Source of the DNA: Candidatus Binatia bacterium | GTDB lineage: Bacteria; Desulfobacterota; Binatia; HRBIN30 | Reading direction: 5' to 3' | Length of the DNA: 64,000 nucleotides | Assembly (NCBI GenBank): GCA_937925685.1 | Contig: CALAMI010000011.1 | Location: 62,001 to 126,000 of the forward strand | Part shown: positions 8,571 to 16,590 of the stretch, one piece after another | Numbering within the stretch: position 1 is the first letter of the stretch | How the letters are laid out: every line of letters starts with the position of its first letter | Position numbers and translations under genes: made by a program | Notes under the pieces: generated by a model | Told to the model about the DNA's origin: nothing | Databases searched by the model: none | The model's input: the letters and a program-made list of their open reading frames with translations, nothing else

Positions 8571-9248
8571 TTATTGTCTCCCTTCGAGCTTTTGCTCCAG
8601 TTGTCGGAGTCGAAACTCGATCTTGCGCAACCGCTCGTTGCAGCTTTCCGCGTCCGCAGGAACGCCCGTTGATTCGCTGGCCGCAAAGGCCGTGCGCAGT
8701 TCGCGAATCGCTGCCTCCAAATGGTCAAGGCGCTCCTCGAGTTGCTGCCAACGCTCCTGGCTGAGCGCAAACAAAGGCGCGCCTGGCGAGGCCTGGACGG
8801 TCGACTGTAGGCGTGGGGCCGTAACCACACTTTCTGTTGCGGTCACAAGCGCCAAGTTCTGCGGATCGCGAACGATGATTTCCCATCGCCCACGAAATTC
8901 CCGAACCGCGCCGCTGGCGCGAATCCTCTGTCCGACAAAGCGTTGCTCTGGATTTTGGGGAAACCGACTTAACAGACCTTCCACCAGGATGACCTCGATG
9001 GGACGGGGAGCTTGCTCGAGTTGCAAACGCACAACGTTACCGTTGCGCCGCCCTCCACGAACTTGGGCTTCTACCGTGACCTCTTGGCCCACGTAAAGCG
9101 GAACGACGCTCAGATCTACCAACGGCGCCTCGCCGAAACCGCGGGAGCTGATACCAAGAACGAGACTCAGTGTGAGCCCCAGCGCAAAGAACCGCACGCG
9201 AGATCGGTGCTTGCTAGAGCTTGAAACCACGCTCCGCCTCGTCTTCAT
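8571..9248 (-). CDS. Exported protein with OB-fold-like domain and C-terminal coiled coil
   Basis: A 225-residue protein. A basic N-terminus and hydrophobic stretch FFALGLTLSLVLGISSRGFG act as signal peptide or anchor. The following region (PLYVGQEVTVEAQVRG to GRWEIIVRDPQNLALV) has the look of an OB-fold nucleic-acid-binding-like or YdeI-like beta domain. From about residue 150, WQQLEERLDHLEAAIREL and RLRKIEFRLRQLEQKL predict coiled coils. The start at 9248 was chosen so that the signal lies near the N-terminus; it overlaps the upstream small gene by 35 bases. Function unknown; probably periplasmic and oligomeric. Confidence 0.75.
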   Translation of the reverse strand: MKTRRSVVSSSSKHRSRVRFFALGLTLSLVLGISSRGFGEAPLVDLSVVPLYVGQEVTVEAQVRGGRRNGNVVRLQLEQAPRPIEVILVEGLLSRFPQNPEQRFVGQRIRASGAVREFRGRWEIIVRDPQNLALVTATESVVTAPRLQSTVQASPGAPLFALSQERWQQLEERLDHLEAAIRELRTAFAASESTGVPADAESCNERLRKIEFRLRQLEQKLEGRQ

Positions 9249-9381
9249 CGACCGAAGGTGAAAGTTCATCGAGTTTGCGAAAAACCAACTCGATGAGCTT
9301 ATCGAGCTTACGGTATTCGCCGGAACGTGCTGCCGCCCGAGCAACGCTGACAGCTAAGCGAAGTTTTTCGTCGCGTGTCAT
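9214..9381 (-). CDS. Small charged protein of unknown function
   Basis: A 55-residue reading frame beginning MTRDEKLRLAVSVARAAA and ending in the acidic SPSVDEDEAERGFKL. Predicted to be helical, with no signal or membrane segment. The reading frame extends further upstream through a low-complexity Leu/Ala stretch made by a 12-bp tandem repeat, which I do not consider part of the gene. It overlaps the following exported-protein gene, suggesting coupled translation. I do not recognise the family. Confidence 0.55.
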   Translation of the reverse strand: MTRDEKLRLAVSVARAAARSGEYRKLDKLIELVFRKLDELSPSVDEDEAERGFKL

Positions 9382-9815
9382 AGGGCCATCCCCAGATCGA
9401 ACTTGCGCCCGCTTATAGCGGTGTTCCTGGAGAATGTCTGCAAAGATCGCTGCGGGGAAGAAAGCTCGTGATGTCGGCTGGCTTGGTTTCGGCGGTTGGT
9501 GCCCCTGTGCTTCGTAACTGCCTGGGAGAAAAGCCGCAAGAAGCACAGCAAGAAGCACAGCAAGAAGCACAAAGGGTTGCCCTCGTTCGAGCTGGTTGTA
9601 CGTCGTTTGCTTGTCGGGGCATTTGGGGTCACCCATCGTGTTCGAAACTGGATTCGCAACGGTACGGCGGATTGGGCTATCCTTCGTTCCTGGTGCATGT
9701 TTGCCAGGGCGGAAAAATGGTGGTAGCTTTAATGCTGCTCGGAGTCTGCAGCTAGGCGGTAAGGCGCTTCAGGGCGGTTATCGCGAATCGCGGACACGGA
9801 AAGGAGCACCGCAGG
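9382..9815. other. Intergenic region with a short tandem repeat
   Basis: About 430 bases with no convincing gene. It holds a three-copy 12-bp tandem repeat near its middle. Several overlapping frames are open across it, but they differ in every frame only by repeat-derived low-complexity peptides and lack ribosome sites. Confidence 0.6.
9538..9573. repeat. 12-bp tandem repeat, three copies
   Basis: The unit AAGAAGCACAGC occurs three times head to tail at 9538, 9550 and 9562; the last copy ends in AA rather than GC. The length is a multiple of three, so read on the minus strand it encodes repeated Leu/Ala/Val and on the plus strand Lys/His/Ser. Probably a slippage-generated microsatellite. 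Confidence 0.9.
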
Positions 9816-9989
9816 ATGGCAGGCGGAAGGACGTTCAAACGAGACCAAAAACGTAGGAAAGAAATGGCGCGCAAGCTCAAACAAGAAGAAAAGATGCGCA
9901 AACGCCTGCAACGGCGGGAGGCGAAAAAGGCCGGCCTAACCCAAGAAGAAGAGGAGGTCGGGCTGCCCCCTGGGAGCAGTGCGGATTGA
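9816..9989 (+). CDS. Small highly charged protein of unknown function
   Basis: A 57-residue protein, MAGGRTFKRDQKRRKEMARK at the start, dominated by Lys, Arg, Glu and Gln and ending in an acidic segment and PPGSSAD. It should form one long charged helix. Similar short KRQKEMARK-type proteins are common next to housekeeping genes in deltaproteobacterial and related genomes, and are often annotated as hypothetical. An AAGGAG lies upstream of the ATG at a somewhat long distance (about 11 bases). No domain is recognised; nucleic-acid binding is possible from charge alone. Confidence 0.65.
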   Translation: MAGGRTFKRDQKRRKEMARKLKQEEKMRKRLQRREAKKAGLTQEEEEVGLPPGSSAD

Positions 9990-10258
9990 ACGACTTGTCT
10001 GCGCGTTGAGTTCGGTTCGCGATACCCTTTTCGGAATGAGGCAGTCTTAGGGTGGTGAGTTTCGCTCGAGCTTGATTCACGTGACGCAACGTCGCGGCTC
10101 GAGGTTCAGGCGTGGGGGGCACTGGCGTTCGCGCCTGCCGTGGGCGGTGCCCGGGCAGGCGTGGGGGCGTCGGTTGCGAACGGTGTGGGGAGCGGTTTGC
10201 AAAGCGGGCGTGTGCTCGGTAACCGCTTTTCAACCTCCTGTTTTGCTGGCCCTCCCCA

Positions 10259-11413
10259 TTACCGGATTGGATAATGGTATCCGAGGTCTACCCGACCCAC
10301 CCGGGCACAGTCGAGCTCGGTACCCGGGAAACACCCCGGTGGGCAGCATCCAACCCCAGTGCAATCCGGCTTATTGTCCACTTGAGTCGTTCGTCCCGCG
10401 AGGATCGCCACCAGTTCTGGGTCGGTGTCGGGGTCGCCAGCATCCAAAACGGCGCTTCCGCCGCGGCAATCATCGTCCGTGCCTGGAATGCGCAACCCAT
10501 CCGGACTGTTGGGGTTGAACCAGAACGGATCCTCGTTCAAATCGCTAGGTCCTTTAGGTACGTTGCCGTAACCATCTCGGTTTAAGTTGAAGTCGCCGTC
10601 GAAGCCTTCAGCGGCTGGGTCGACAAGAATGCCAAAGGGGGTATTGGCAACAAAGATATTGTTGCGTGCCGAGACGTCGTTGCTGGGGAAGCCGGGCGAA
10701 CCCACGACTAGGCCGCTGCCGCCGTTGCCGTAAAACGTGTTGTTTACCACTGCCACACCGGAGGAATTGAGAAGCGCCACACCTGCACCAGTGTTCCGCC
10801 ACAGCAGGTTGTTCCAAATGCGCGCCTGGCGGGTTTGGAGAAGGCGGATCCCATCGCGCGCATTCTCCCGCACAACCAAATTGACCAGGGTGACGTTCTC
10901 ACTGTCGCGCACTTCAATGGCAGCGCGCGCGGAGTTGCGCAGGGTAAAGCCTTCGAGGGTGAGCTCAGCCACACTTTCCAGGGTGACTGCCGTTGCCCCA
11001 CGGTTGGCGTTGACGACCACTTCTCCAGCAGGAAATCCAGTAAGTTGCCCGGTGATATCGGCGACAATGCGAACCGGCCCGTTGACATCCGTCGCGGTCA
11101 GGCGAAACGGTGCGTACACCCCAGCGGGCACGGCCACGATCGCTCCTGGCGGGGCCTGGCGGACCGCATCGACGATTCCCCGCGTCCCCGGCACGACTTC
11201 CACCGGTGTGGGAGTGGCCGTTGGCGCTGGAGGGGCTAACGTTGGCGTCGGGGTAAAGGTGGGTTCTCCTGGTCTCAGGGTGCGGGTGGGCGTGCGGGTC
11301 GGGGTACCTGGAGTGACGGCTGGGGAGCCGTTGTTCCCGCCTCCGCAAGCGGTAAGGAAGTTCAAGGAGCAAACCACCCCCAGGAAGAAAGCAATTGAGT
11401 CCCGTGCCGCCAT
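10259..11413 (-). CDS. Surface lipoprotein with right-handed beta-helix domain
   Basis: A 384-residue lipoprotein. The ATG at 11413 has AAAGGA upstream and gives a signal SIAFFLGVVCSLNFLTAC with lipobox Cys. A Thr/Pro-rich linker of about 50 residues (TPTRTPTRTLRPGEPT, PTATPTP) follows, typical of a cell-surface spacer. The rest consists of parallel beta-helix turns with the pattern NNTFYGNGGSGLVV, ARNNIFVANTPFGILVD and LTLEGFTLRNS, as in pectate lyase-like and NosD-like folds. It may bind or cleave polysaccharide, but no catalytic site can be assigned. The C-terminus ends VDLGYHYPI, a common ending of such proteins, followed by the stop. Confidence 0.85.
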   Translation of the reverse strand: MAARDSIAFFLGVVCSLNFLTACGGGNNGSPAVTPGTPTRTPTRTLRPGEPTFTPTPTLAPPAPTATPTPVEVVPGTRGIVDAVRQAPPGAIVAVPAGVYAPFRLTATDVNGPVRIVADITGQLTGFPAGEVVVNANRGATAVTLESVAELTLEGFTLRNSARAAIEVRDSENVTLVNLVVRENARDGIRLLQTRQARIWNNLLWRNTGAGVALLNSSGVAVVNNTFYGNGGSGLVVGSPGFPSNDVSARNNIFVANTPFGILVDPAAEGFDGDFNLNRDGYGNVPKGPSDLNEDPFWFNPNSPDGLRIPGTDDDCRGGSAVLDAGDPDTDPELVAILAGRTTQVDNKPDCTGVGCCPPGCFPGTELDCARVGRVDLGYHYPIR

Positions 11414-11568
11414 GTGACGTCCTTTCGGTCGAGTCTTCACTGCCGTCGTTTAGCCACAGCGCACAGGCGAAGTCCACTGGAGTACTTTTATAAGGGGGTG
11501 CGAGCTGGGGCCTCGCAGGCCAGGAGAAAAGCAGTTCGGAGCGCTTCCACGAGCAGCGCTTGTCGCGG

Positions 11569-12057
11569 CTACGTGCTGGGCCCAGAGGGACGGATCATGT
11601 ACGTCGTGGTGGCGCGAGCGGCTAACTGGCCGTTAGCCCACACGTCCACTTCAGCATAGGCGCTGCGTTTACTCGCGCGCAGGACAAAGGCTTCAGCAGT
11701 GACGAGCCCTGCGGGAATAGGTTCGAGGTAGTTGATTTTCATTTCGATCGTCAGCAGCAGAGTGCCGGCTTCGTAGAGCGTTGCAAGTGCGGCAGCTACC
11801 GCCGTGTCCGCAAGGCCAAAGCTTGCACCGCCATGCATGACCCCAGCGGGTTGCATGAGCTGGGTGCGGTTTTCCACCGCGAGGCGGGCGTACCCGGAGC
11901 GCAGCTCTACTACCTTTATACCTAGAAGGGCGGGGAAAAAGCGCGTGTCCTCGTTGAAGCGAGCCGCAATTTCGTGGGCGACCTCGGGATCGAGGGCAGG
12001 AAACTCGTGACCATGTCGCCCCGAATAGAGTTGCGCTGGAACCCGAATGTTAGCCAT
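11569..12057 (-). CDS. PaaI-type hotdog acyl-CoA thioesterase
   Basis: A 162-residue hotdog-fold protein. The motif LMQPAGVMHGGASFGLADTA is the PaaI/4-hydroxybenzoyl-CoA thioesterase signature, with the catalytic carboxylate in the ADT helix. The fold continues with LLLTIEMKINYLEPIPAG and SAYAEVDVWANGQLAARA. Members hydrolyse aryl- or medium-chain acyl-CoA. I use the ATG at 12057; a GTG further upstream would add 38 low-complexity residues. The C-terminus TTYMIRP is typical. It stands alone between the beta-helix lipoprotein and the divergent leucine leader. Confidence 0.87.
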   Translation of the reverse strand: MANIRVPAQLYSGRHGHEFPALDPEVAHEIAARFNEDTRFFPALLGIKVVELRSGYARLAVENRTQLMQPAGVMHGGASFGLADTAVAAALATLYEAGTLLLTIEMKINYLEPIPAGLVTAEAFVLRASKRSAYAEVDVWANGQLAARATTTYMIRPSGPST

Positions 12058-12567
12058 AGCGTGCGTTTCTAACGCGCCGCGTGCAAGCGGGCCAGCTCTG
12101 TCGTTTTGCTGCGGCGAGTCTGTTTGTTGCGAACTTTCGAACTCGGGTTGTGGCTCGTCGGCCCGGTACACGCACAGCAGGGTGAATGTAAAGGCGTGCA
12201 GGCACAGTGGCGGTGGGCGTTAAGAGGAAAAGCAGGTCGCCCACCTGCCCCGGCCGCACACCGCGATGGTGCCTCGGGGCGGAAGAGTTTCCTGGTTCGT
12301 CGAGATACCGTGCCCGATGATGTGCGAGAGCACCCTGAAAACGTGCAACCCTGGCACGCCCCTCGCTTGTTCGTACCGCGGAGAGAGGGCCCAAGCCGAG
12401 CCCGTTGCCGCCAAAGGGGAAGCTGGGCTCACGGCATCGGTCGCAGACAACAGTTTTGCTTCGCGGAAGTGGTTGAAGCGCAACCGTGCCGGAGTGAGTG
12501 CCTCTTTCATGCCGGGCTGTTCCTGGGGTTGGGAGTTGACCGCGGCATCCTTCAGGGCGCAAATCGC
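12058..12567. other. Intergenic region upstream of the leucine operon
   Basis: About 510 bases with no gene I can support. Long frames exist on both strands (for example about 12220-12510 minus and 12106-12612 plus) but show no recognisable domain or ribosome site. The right end leads into the leucine promoter. Confidence 0.5.
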
Positions 12568-12596
12568 TTGACAAGGTGGTCACAGTCGATTAGCTG
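12568..12596 (+). promoter_or_regulatory. Candidate sigma-70 promoter of the leucine operon
   Basis: A perfect -35 hexamer TTGACA at 12568 is followed after 17 bases by a weak -10, TAGCTG, at 12591. Transcription would begin about 12603, only some six bases before the leader-peptide ATG, so the leader would be read from an almost leaderless transcript. The position is right for attenuation control; the start point is a prediction. Confidence 0.5.
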
Positions 12597-12608
12597 CTTA
12601 GTTCGTCC

Positions 12609-12704
12609 ATGAGGATCAAGAACGTTTTCCGCAGCTTGCCGGTTTTGGGTCTTCTTGCGGAGCTGTTGCTTCGTTGCCCGCCCGGTGCGTCTGCGGGGAC
12701 GTGA
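12609..12704 (+). CDS. leuL: Leucine-rich leader peptide (leu operon attenuator)
   Basis: A 31-codon frame whose middle, SLPVLGLLAELLLRC, has seven leucines in twelve residues, including the runs L15-L16 and L19-L20-L21, using TTG, CTT and CTG codons. It lies 158 bases upstream of leuA and is followed by a terminator hairpin and U-tract. This is the classic arrangement of ribosome-mediated attenuation: slow translation at Leu codons when leucyl-tRNA is scarce prevents termination. There is no clear ribosome site before the ATG. Seen directly: peptide, hairpin and alternative pairing. Function inferred from known leu leaders. Confidence 0.8.
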   Translation: MRIKNVFRSLPVLGLLAELLLRCPPGASAGT

Positions 12705-12739
12705 CTGGTACCACGAAACCCGAAGACGCCACGGGCGGG
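12677..12739 (+). promoter_or_regulatory. Antiterminator hairpin of the leu attenuator
   Basis: Bases 12677-12692 can pair with 12724-12739 as an 8-bp and a 6-bp helix separated by a 2x2 mismatch, 14 base pairs in all. The second arm contains the whole 5' arm of the terminator (12727-12736), so the two structures exclude each other. The first arm lies inside the leader coding sequence just after the last Leu codons and before the stop; a ribosome that reaches the stop would cover part of it and favour termination. Confidence 0.75.
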
Positions 12740-12762
12740 AGACGCTGCCCGTGGCGTTTTTC
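12727..12762 (+). terminator. Intrinsic terminator of the leu attenuator
   Basis: A perfect 10-bp GC-rich stem, CGCCACGGGC at 12727-12736 with GCCCGTGGCG at 12747-12756, with a 10-base loop, followed by TTTTT. It lies about 100 bases before leuA and 23 bases after the leader stop codon. Confidence 0.88.
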
Positions 12763-12861
12763 TTTGTGCCGCGGGCAGCTCCCACCGGCGGCGCTTTCGG
12801 TGCGTGGGCTTTTCCAGTTTTTTTGAGGAACGCAGCAGGAACAAGAAGAAGGGAGTGAAGG

Positions 12862-14415
12862 ATGATGAAACACGATCCAGACGTCGTCAGGATTTTCGAT
12901 ACGACCCTGCGCGATGGCGAACAATCGCCCGGAGCCAGCATGAACGTAGAAGAAAAAGTGCTGGTGGCGCGGCAGCTGGAGCGGCTAGGAGTGGATGTCA
13001 TCGAGGCGGGGTTCGCCGCATCGTCGCCGGGTGACTTCGAAGCCGTTGCCCGAGTGGCAGCTACGGTCACTCGTCCAGTCGTCCTCAGCTTGGCACGCAC
13101 CCGGGAAAACGACATCGTGCAAGCCATCCGAGCGGTGGAAAAAGCGCAGCACCCAGGGATTCATGTGTTCATCGCCACCTCGGATTTGCACCTGGAGCGC
13201 AAGCTCATGATGAGCCGGCAAGAAGTGATTGACGCTGCTTGCTGGGCGGTGGAGTATTGCCGCAAGTACTTAGACTACGTGGAGTTTTCCGCGGAAGATG
13301 CCTCCCGTTCCGATCCTGACTACCTCGTCCAAGTTTTCGGTGAAGTCATCCGCTGCGGTGCGAGCGTGGTGAACGTGCCGGACACGACCGGCTACGCCGT
13401 GCCGGAGGAATTTGGGGCGCTGTTCCGGTACCTGATCGCAAACACTCCGGAAAGCGACCGCGTTGTGTGGAGTGCGCATTGCCACAACGACCTTGGCATG
13501 GCAGTGGCGAACTCGCTTGCCGCGGTACGAAACGGGGCACGGCAGGTAGAGTGTACCGTAAACGGCATTGGCGAGCGCGCTGGCAACACATCGCTCGAAG
13601 AAGTGGTCATGGCAATCCACACGCGGAGCGACTTTTTCAAACTGCGCACGAACATTGTCACCGAGCAAATCTACCCGGCAAGCCGTTTACTGTCGCAAGT
13701 TACGGGGCTGGTCGTTCCGGTCAACAAACCCATCGTTGGGGACAATGCGTTCGCTCACGAGGCAGGGATTCATCAGGATGGTGTGCTGAAAGACAAGCTC
13801 ACCTACGAGATCATGCGGCCAGAGTCGATTGGGCTGCCGAGTAACAAACTCGTGTTGGGCAAACATTCCGGGCGCCACGCGTTTGCCGAGAGACTCAAGG
13901 AGCTCGGCGTCGACTTGTACAACGTCGACATGAACAAGGCGTTTGCCAAGTTCAAGGAGTTGGCGGATCGTAAAAAGTTCGTGTACGATGAAGACCTTTT
14001 GGCGATCGTTACAGAAGAAGCAGTTCGCGGCCCGGACTATTTGGAGTTACTAGAACTGGAGGTGCGGGCCGCCACGCACGGCGTTCCTACGGCTCAAGTG
14101 CGCATGCGGGTCGATGGCACGGTAAAACAAGCTGCAGCCGAGGGCGACGGTATGGTGGATGCGTGCTTCAAGGCGATTGCGGAGCTGGTGGGCGTGCAAC
14201 CTCGCTTGGAACGTTATGCGGTAAAGGCCATTACCGGCGGCACCGACGCAATGGGAGAGGTTTCCTGCTTGATTAGTCTCGATGGTGTGACTGCAACCGG
14301 CCAGGGAGCCCATACCGACATTGTACACGCCAGTGCCCTTGCCTATGTGAACGCGCTTAACAAACTACAGAACCGTCGCACACGCTATCGCCAGATTTCT
14401 GGCGAGGAGCCGTGA
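12862..14415 (+). CDS. leuA: 2-isopropylmalate synthase
   Basis: Condenses acetyl-CoA with 2-oxoisovalerate, the first committed step of leucine synthesis. 517 residues, as for the long proteobacterial type. The N-terminal TIM barrel has IFDTTLRDGEQSPG with the metal and substrate Asp/Arg, EAGFAASSPGDF, the metal-binding HCHNDLGMAVANSL, and NGIGERAGN. The C-terminal LeuA dimerisation domain follows from about residue 370 and would carry leucine feedback inhibition, with GTDAMGEVSC as a conserved block. Two adjacent ATGs are preceded by AAGGGAG. Expression appears controlled by the upstream leader and attenuator. First gene of leuA-leuB-usg-truA. Confidence 0.97.
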   Translation: MMKHDPDVVRIFDTTLRDGEQSPGASMNVEEKVLVARQLERLGVDVIEAGFAASSPGDFEAVARVAATVTRPVVLSLARTRENDIVQAIRAVEKAQHPGIHVFIATSDLHLERKLMMSRQEVIDAACWAVEYCRKYLDYVEFSAEDASRSDPDYLVQVFGEVIRCGASVVNVPDTTGYAVPEEFGALFRYLIANTPESDRVVWSAHCHNDLGMAVANSLAAVRNGARQVECTVNGIGERAGNTSLEEVVMAIHTRSDFFKLRTNIVTEQIYPASRLLSQVTGLVVPVNKPIVGDNAFAHEAGIHQDGVLKDKLTYEIMRPESIGLPSNKLVLGKHSGRHAFAERLKELGVDLYNVDMNKAFAKFKELADRKKFVYDEDLLAIVTEEAVRGPDYLELLELEVRAATHGVPTAQVRMRVDGTVKQAAAEGDGMVDACFKAIAELVGVQPRLERYAVKAITGGTDAMGEVSCLISLDGVTATGQGAHTDIVHASALAYVNALNKLQNRRTRYRQISGEEP

Positions 14416-14443
14416 GGGCGCGGCGGTATTGTGGAGGCAATGA

Positions 14444-15547
14444 GTGCGTGTACTGGTGTTGCCCGGGGACGGGATCGGTCCGGAAGTCACCGCCCAAGCG
14501 CAACGGGTGCTCGAGCGCTGTGGGGAGTTGTTCGGGTTTGCACTGGAGTTCGAGACCGCCACGGTTGGCGGAGCAGCGATCGACGAGCAAGGGAATCCTT
14601 TGCCCGGTGCGGCTCTAAAGGCTGCAAAGCGAAGCGACGCCGTTCTTCTGGGCGCTGTCGGTGGCCCGAAATGGGACGACCCGCGGGCTTCTGTTCGGCC
14701 AGAGCAGGCCCTGCTGGGTTTGCGCAAGGAGCTGGGGCTGTTTGCCAACATTCGCCCGGTGCGGCCGTATCCCGAACTTCTCGACGCTGCCCCCTTGAAG
14801 CCAGAACTCCTGCAAGGAGTGGATTTGGTGGTTGTTCGCGAACTCACCGGCGGGATTTACTTTGGACAACCAAGTGAGCGGCGCCTGGGTAGAAATGGGC
14901 GAGAAGCGCTCGATACCATGATTTATAATGAGCACGAAATCGCCCGCTTGATGCGCACCGCTTTCCGCTTGGCACGGCAGCGCCGCCGCCGGCTAACCTC
15001 GGTCGACAAGGCCAACGTACTGTCGTCATCGCGGTTGTGGCGCGAGGTCGCCCACGAAATCCGCCAAGAATTTCCCGACGTCGCTTACGAGGACGTTCTG
15101 GTGGATGCGATGGCCATGCACCTCTTGCGGCGGCCACGCGATTTTGACGTCATTGCCACCGAGAACCTCTTTGGTGACATTCTCACTGACGAGGCCTCGG
15201 TGTTGGCGGGATCGATGGGACTCTTGCCCTCGGCTTCCTTGGGTGAGGAAAAGAATCGAATGGGGTTGCCGCGCGGCCTGTATGAACCCATTCATGGCAG
15301 CGCGCCGGATATCGCCGGGCAAGACAAAGCCAATCCCCTGGCGGCAATTCTGTCGGCGGCAATGTTGTTGCGTCACTCCTTGGGTCAAGAGAACGCCGCC
15401 CATGCCATCGAAAGCGCGGTGGCTGGCGTGCTCGCGCAAGGATTACGGACCAGCGACATCGCGCGCCCGGGCTGCGCGGTGGTGGGCTGCGAGGCCATGG
15501 GCAGTGCGGTGGTGCGCGCTTTGGAGGCCATGAGGCCTGAAGCATGA
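14444..15547 (+). CDS. leuB: 3-isopropylmalate dehydrogenase
   Basis: Oxidatively decarboxylates 3-isopropylmalate to 2-oxoisocaproate with NAD. 367 residues. The beta-decarboxylating dehydrogenase blocks are present: [63 protein letters not shown], the metal site DAMAMHLL and [12 protein letters not shown], then [13 protein letters not shown], which contains the NAD-specific GSAPDIA pattern. The start is GTG at 14444, with GGAGG six bases upstream. 28 bases separate it from leuA, and its end overlaps the next gene by 4 bases. leuCD, encoding the isomerase, is not in this window. Confidence 0.97.
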   Translation: MRVLVLPGDGIGPEVTAQAQRVLERCGELFGFALEFETATVGGAAIDEQGNPLPGAALKAAKRSDAVLLGAVGGPKWDDPRASVRPEQALLGLRKELGLFANIRPVRPYPELLDAAPLKPELLQGVDLVVVRELTGGIYFGQPSERRLGRNGREALDTMIYNEHEIARLMRTAFRLARQRRRRLTSVDKANVLSSSRLWREVAHEIRQEFPDVAYEDVLVDAMAMHLLRRPRDFDVIATENLFGDILTDEASVLAGSMGLLPSASLGEEKNRMGLPRGLYEPIHGSAPDIAGQDKANPLAAILSAAMLLRHSLGQENAAHAIESAVAGVLAQGLRTSDIARPGCAVVGCEAMGSAVVRALEAMRPEA

Positions 15548-16581
15548 GAAAAACCGCTTACGACGTGGCCGTCATCGGCGCTACCGGCACTGTCGGCCGA
15601 GAGATCGTTGCCGTGATGGTAGAACGGGGGTTCCCGCTAGGTCGCCTGCGGCTCTTTGCCACCCGGGCCTCGTTGGGTCAGCAAATCGAGGGAACAGACG
15701 CTGGAATCGAGGAGCTTGACTCGGAGGCGGACCTCAGCGGGAACGACCTCGTGTTTCTCGCCTGTCCCCCGGAAGTTGCCCAACCCTGGGGAAAGCGGGC
15801 AGTGGCTGCAGGGGCATGGGTCATCGATACCAGTGTGGCTCCGGGCGAGGCCGAAACCGGGTCCTTGGTGGTGCCGGAAGTCAATGCCCCCGCCCTTGCG
15901 AAAGCGAAAGAGAGCCGCTGGGTGGCAAGCCCCCACCCCATCGCTGTGGGTTTGGCTGTGGTGTTGCATGCCCTGAGGCAACTGGCCCCGCTAACACGTG
16001 TGGTGGCCACCGCACTCGAGCCTGCATCGCTACTGGGCCGGGCTGGTGTCGAAGTTCTGGAGGAGGAAGTTCGTACGCTGTTAAGGGCAGCAGAACCGGA
16101 GCCCTCGGACCTGTTCCCCCAACGAGTGGCGTTCAACGTTTGTCCAATCGCAGGCGGGCTCACATGTTCCGCGCCGGGGTTGGCTGCCGAGAACCAGGCG
16201 GTACGCCATTTGCGCTCGGTTTTGGATGCCCCCGATTTGCCCATTCAGCTGAACCGAGTGCTTGTTCCGGTGTTTTTTGGTCTCGCGATCACCGTGGATG
16301 TCGTGTTGCAAGCCAGCGTAGATTCGGTCGCGTTGGCGGAGCATCTTCGTTCTGCCCCGGGTCTATTGTTGGTCGAGTCGTCTCAGCGAGCTACCGAGCC
16401 AGCCTTGCTCGTCCCCACACCGGCCACTGTGGTGGGGAGCGATGCCACTCACGTGGCATGTCTCAGCCTGGATCCCCGGGTGCCGGCTGTGGACCTGTGG
16501 GTGGCACTGGACAACACGCGCAAAGGTTCGGCTACGAACGCTGTGCAAATTGCCGAGCTTCTTGTGCGCGATCATCTGTAG
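15544..16581 (+). CDS. usg: USG-1-type aspartate-semialdehyde dehydrogenase homologue lacking catalytic Cys and His
   Basis: A 345-residue protein of the Asd fold: NADP-binding [15 protein letters not shown] at the N-terminus, [15 protein letters not shown], and the C-terminal dimerisation domain ending [21 protein letters not shown]. In true Asd the nucleophile lies in N-x-x-C-x-T; here the aligned stretch is ASPHPIAVG, with Pro132 at the Cys position. The GHS catalytic His is also gone: VPVFFGLA has Leu247. This matches the E. coli and Pseudomonas USG-1 proteins, which lie next to truA. It is therefore unlikely to make aspartate semialdehyde. It overlaps leuB by ATGA and precedes truA by 9 bases. 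Role unknown. Confidence 0.88.
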   Translation: MRKTAYDVAVIGATGTVGREIVAVMVERGFPLGRLRLFATRASLGQQIEGTDAGIEELDSEADLSGNDLVFLACPPEVAQPWGKRAVAAGAWVIDTSVAPGEAETGSLVVPEVNAPALAKAKESRWVASPHPIAVGLAVVLHALRQLAPLTRVVATALEPASLLGRAGVEVLEEEVRTLLRAAEPEPSDLFPQRVAFNVCPIAGGLTCSAPGLAAENQAVRHLRSVLDAPDLPIQLNRVLVPVFFGLAITVDVVLQASVDSVALAEHLRSAPGLLLVESSQRATEPALLVPTPATVVGSDATHVACLSLDPRVPAVDLWVALDNTRKGSATNAVQIAELLVRDHL

Positions 16582-16590
16582 ACAACGCGC

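Noticed and set aside
9538-9573. Possible CRISPR repeat
   Set aside because: Three 12-bp units are directly adjacent without spacers.
9382-9636. N-terminal extension of the small charged protein gene with a Leu-rich segment
   Set aside because: The apparent transmembrane stretch is translated from a 12-bp tandem repeat and has no ribosome site at its start.
12106-12612. Plus-strand frame upstream of leuA
   Set aside because: Crosses the promoter, has no conserved features, and its composition does not resemble neighbours.
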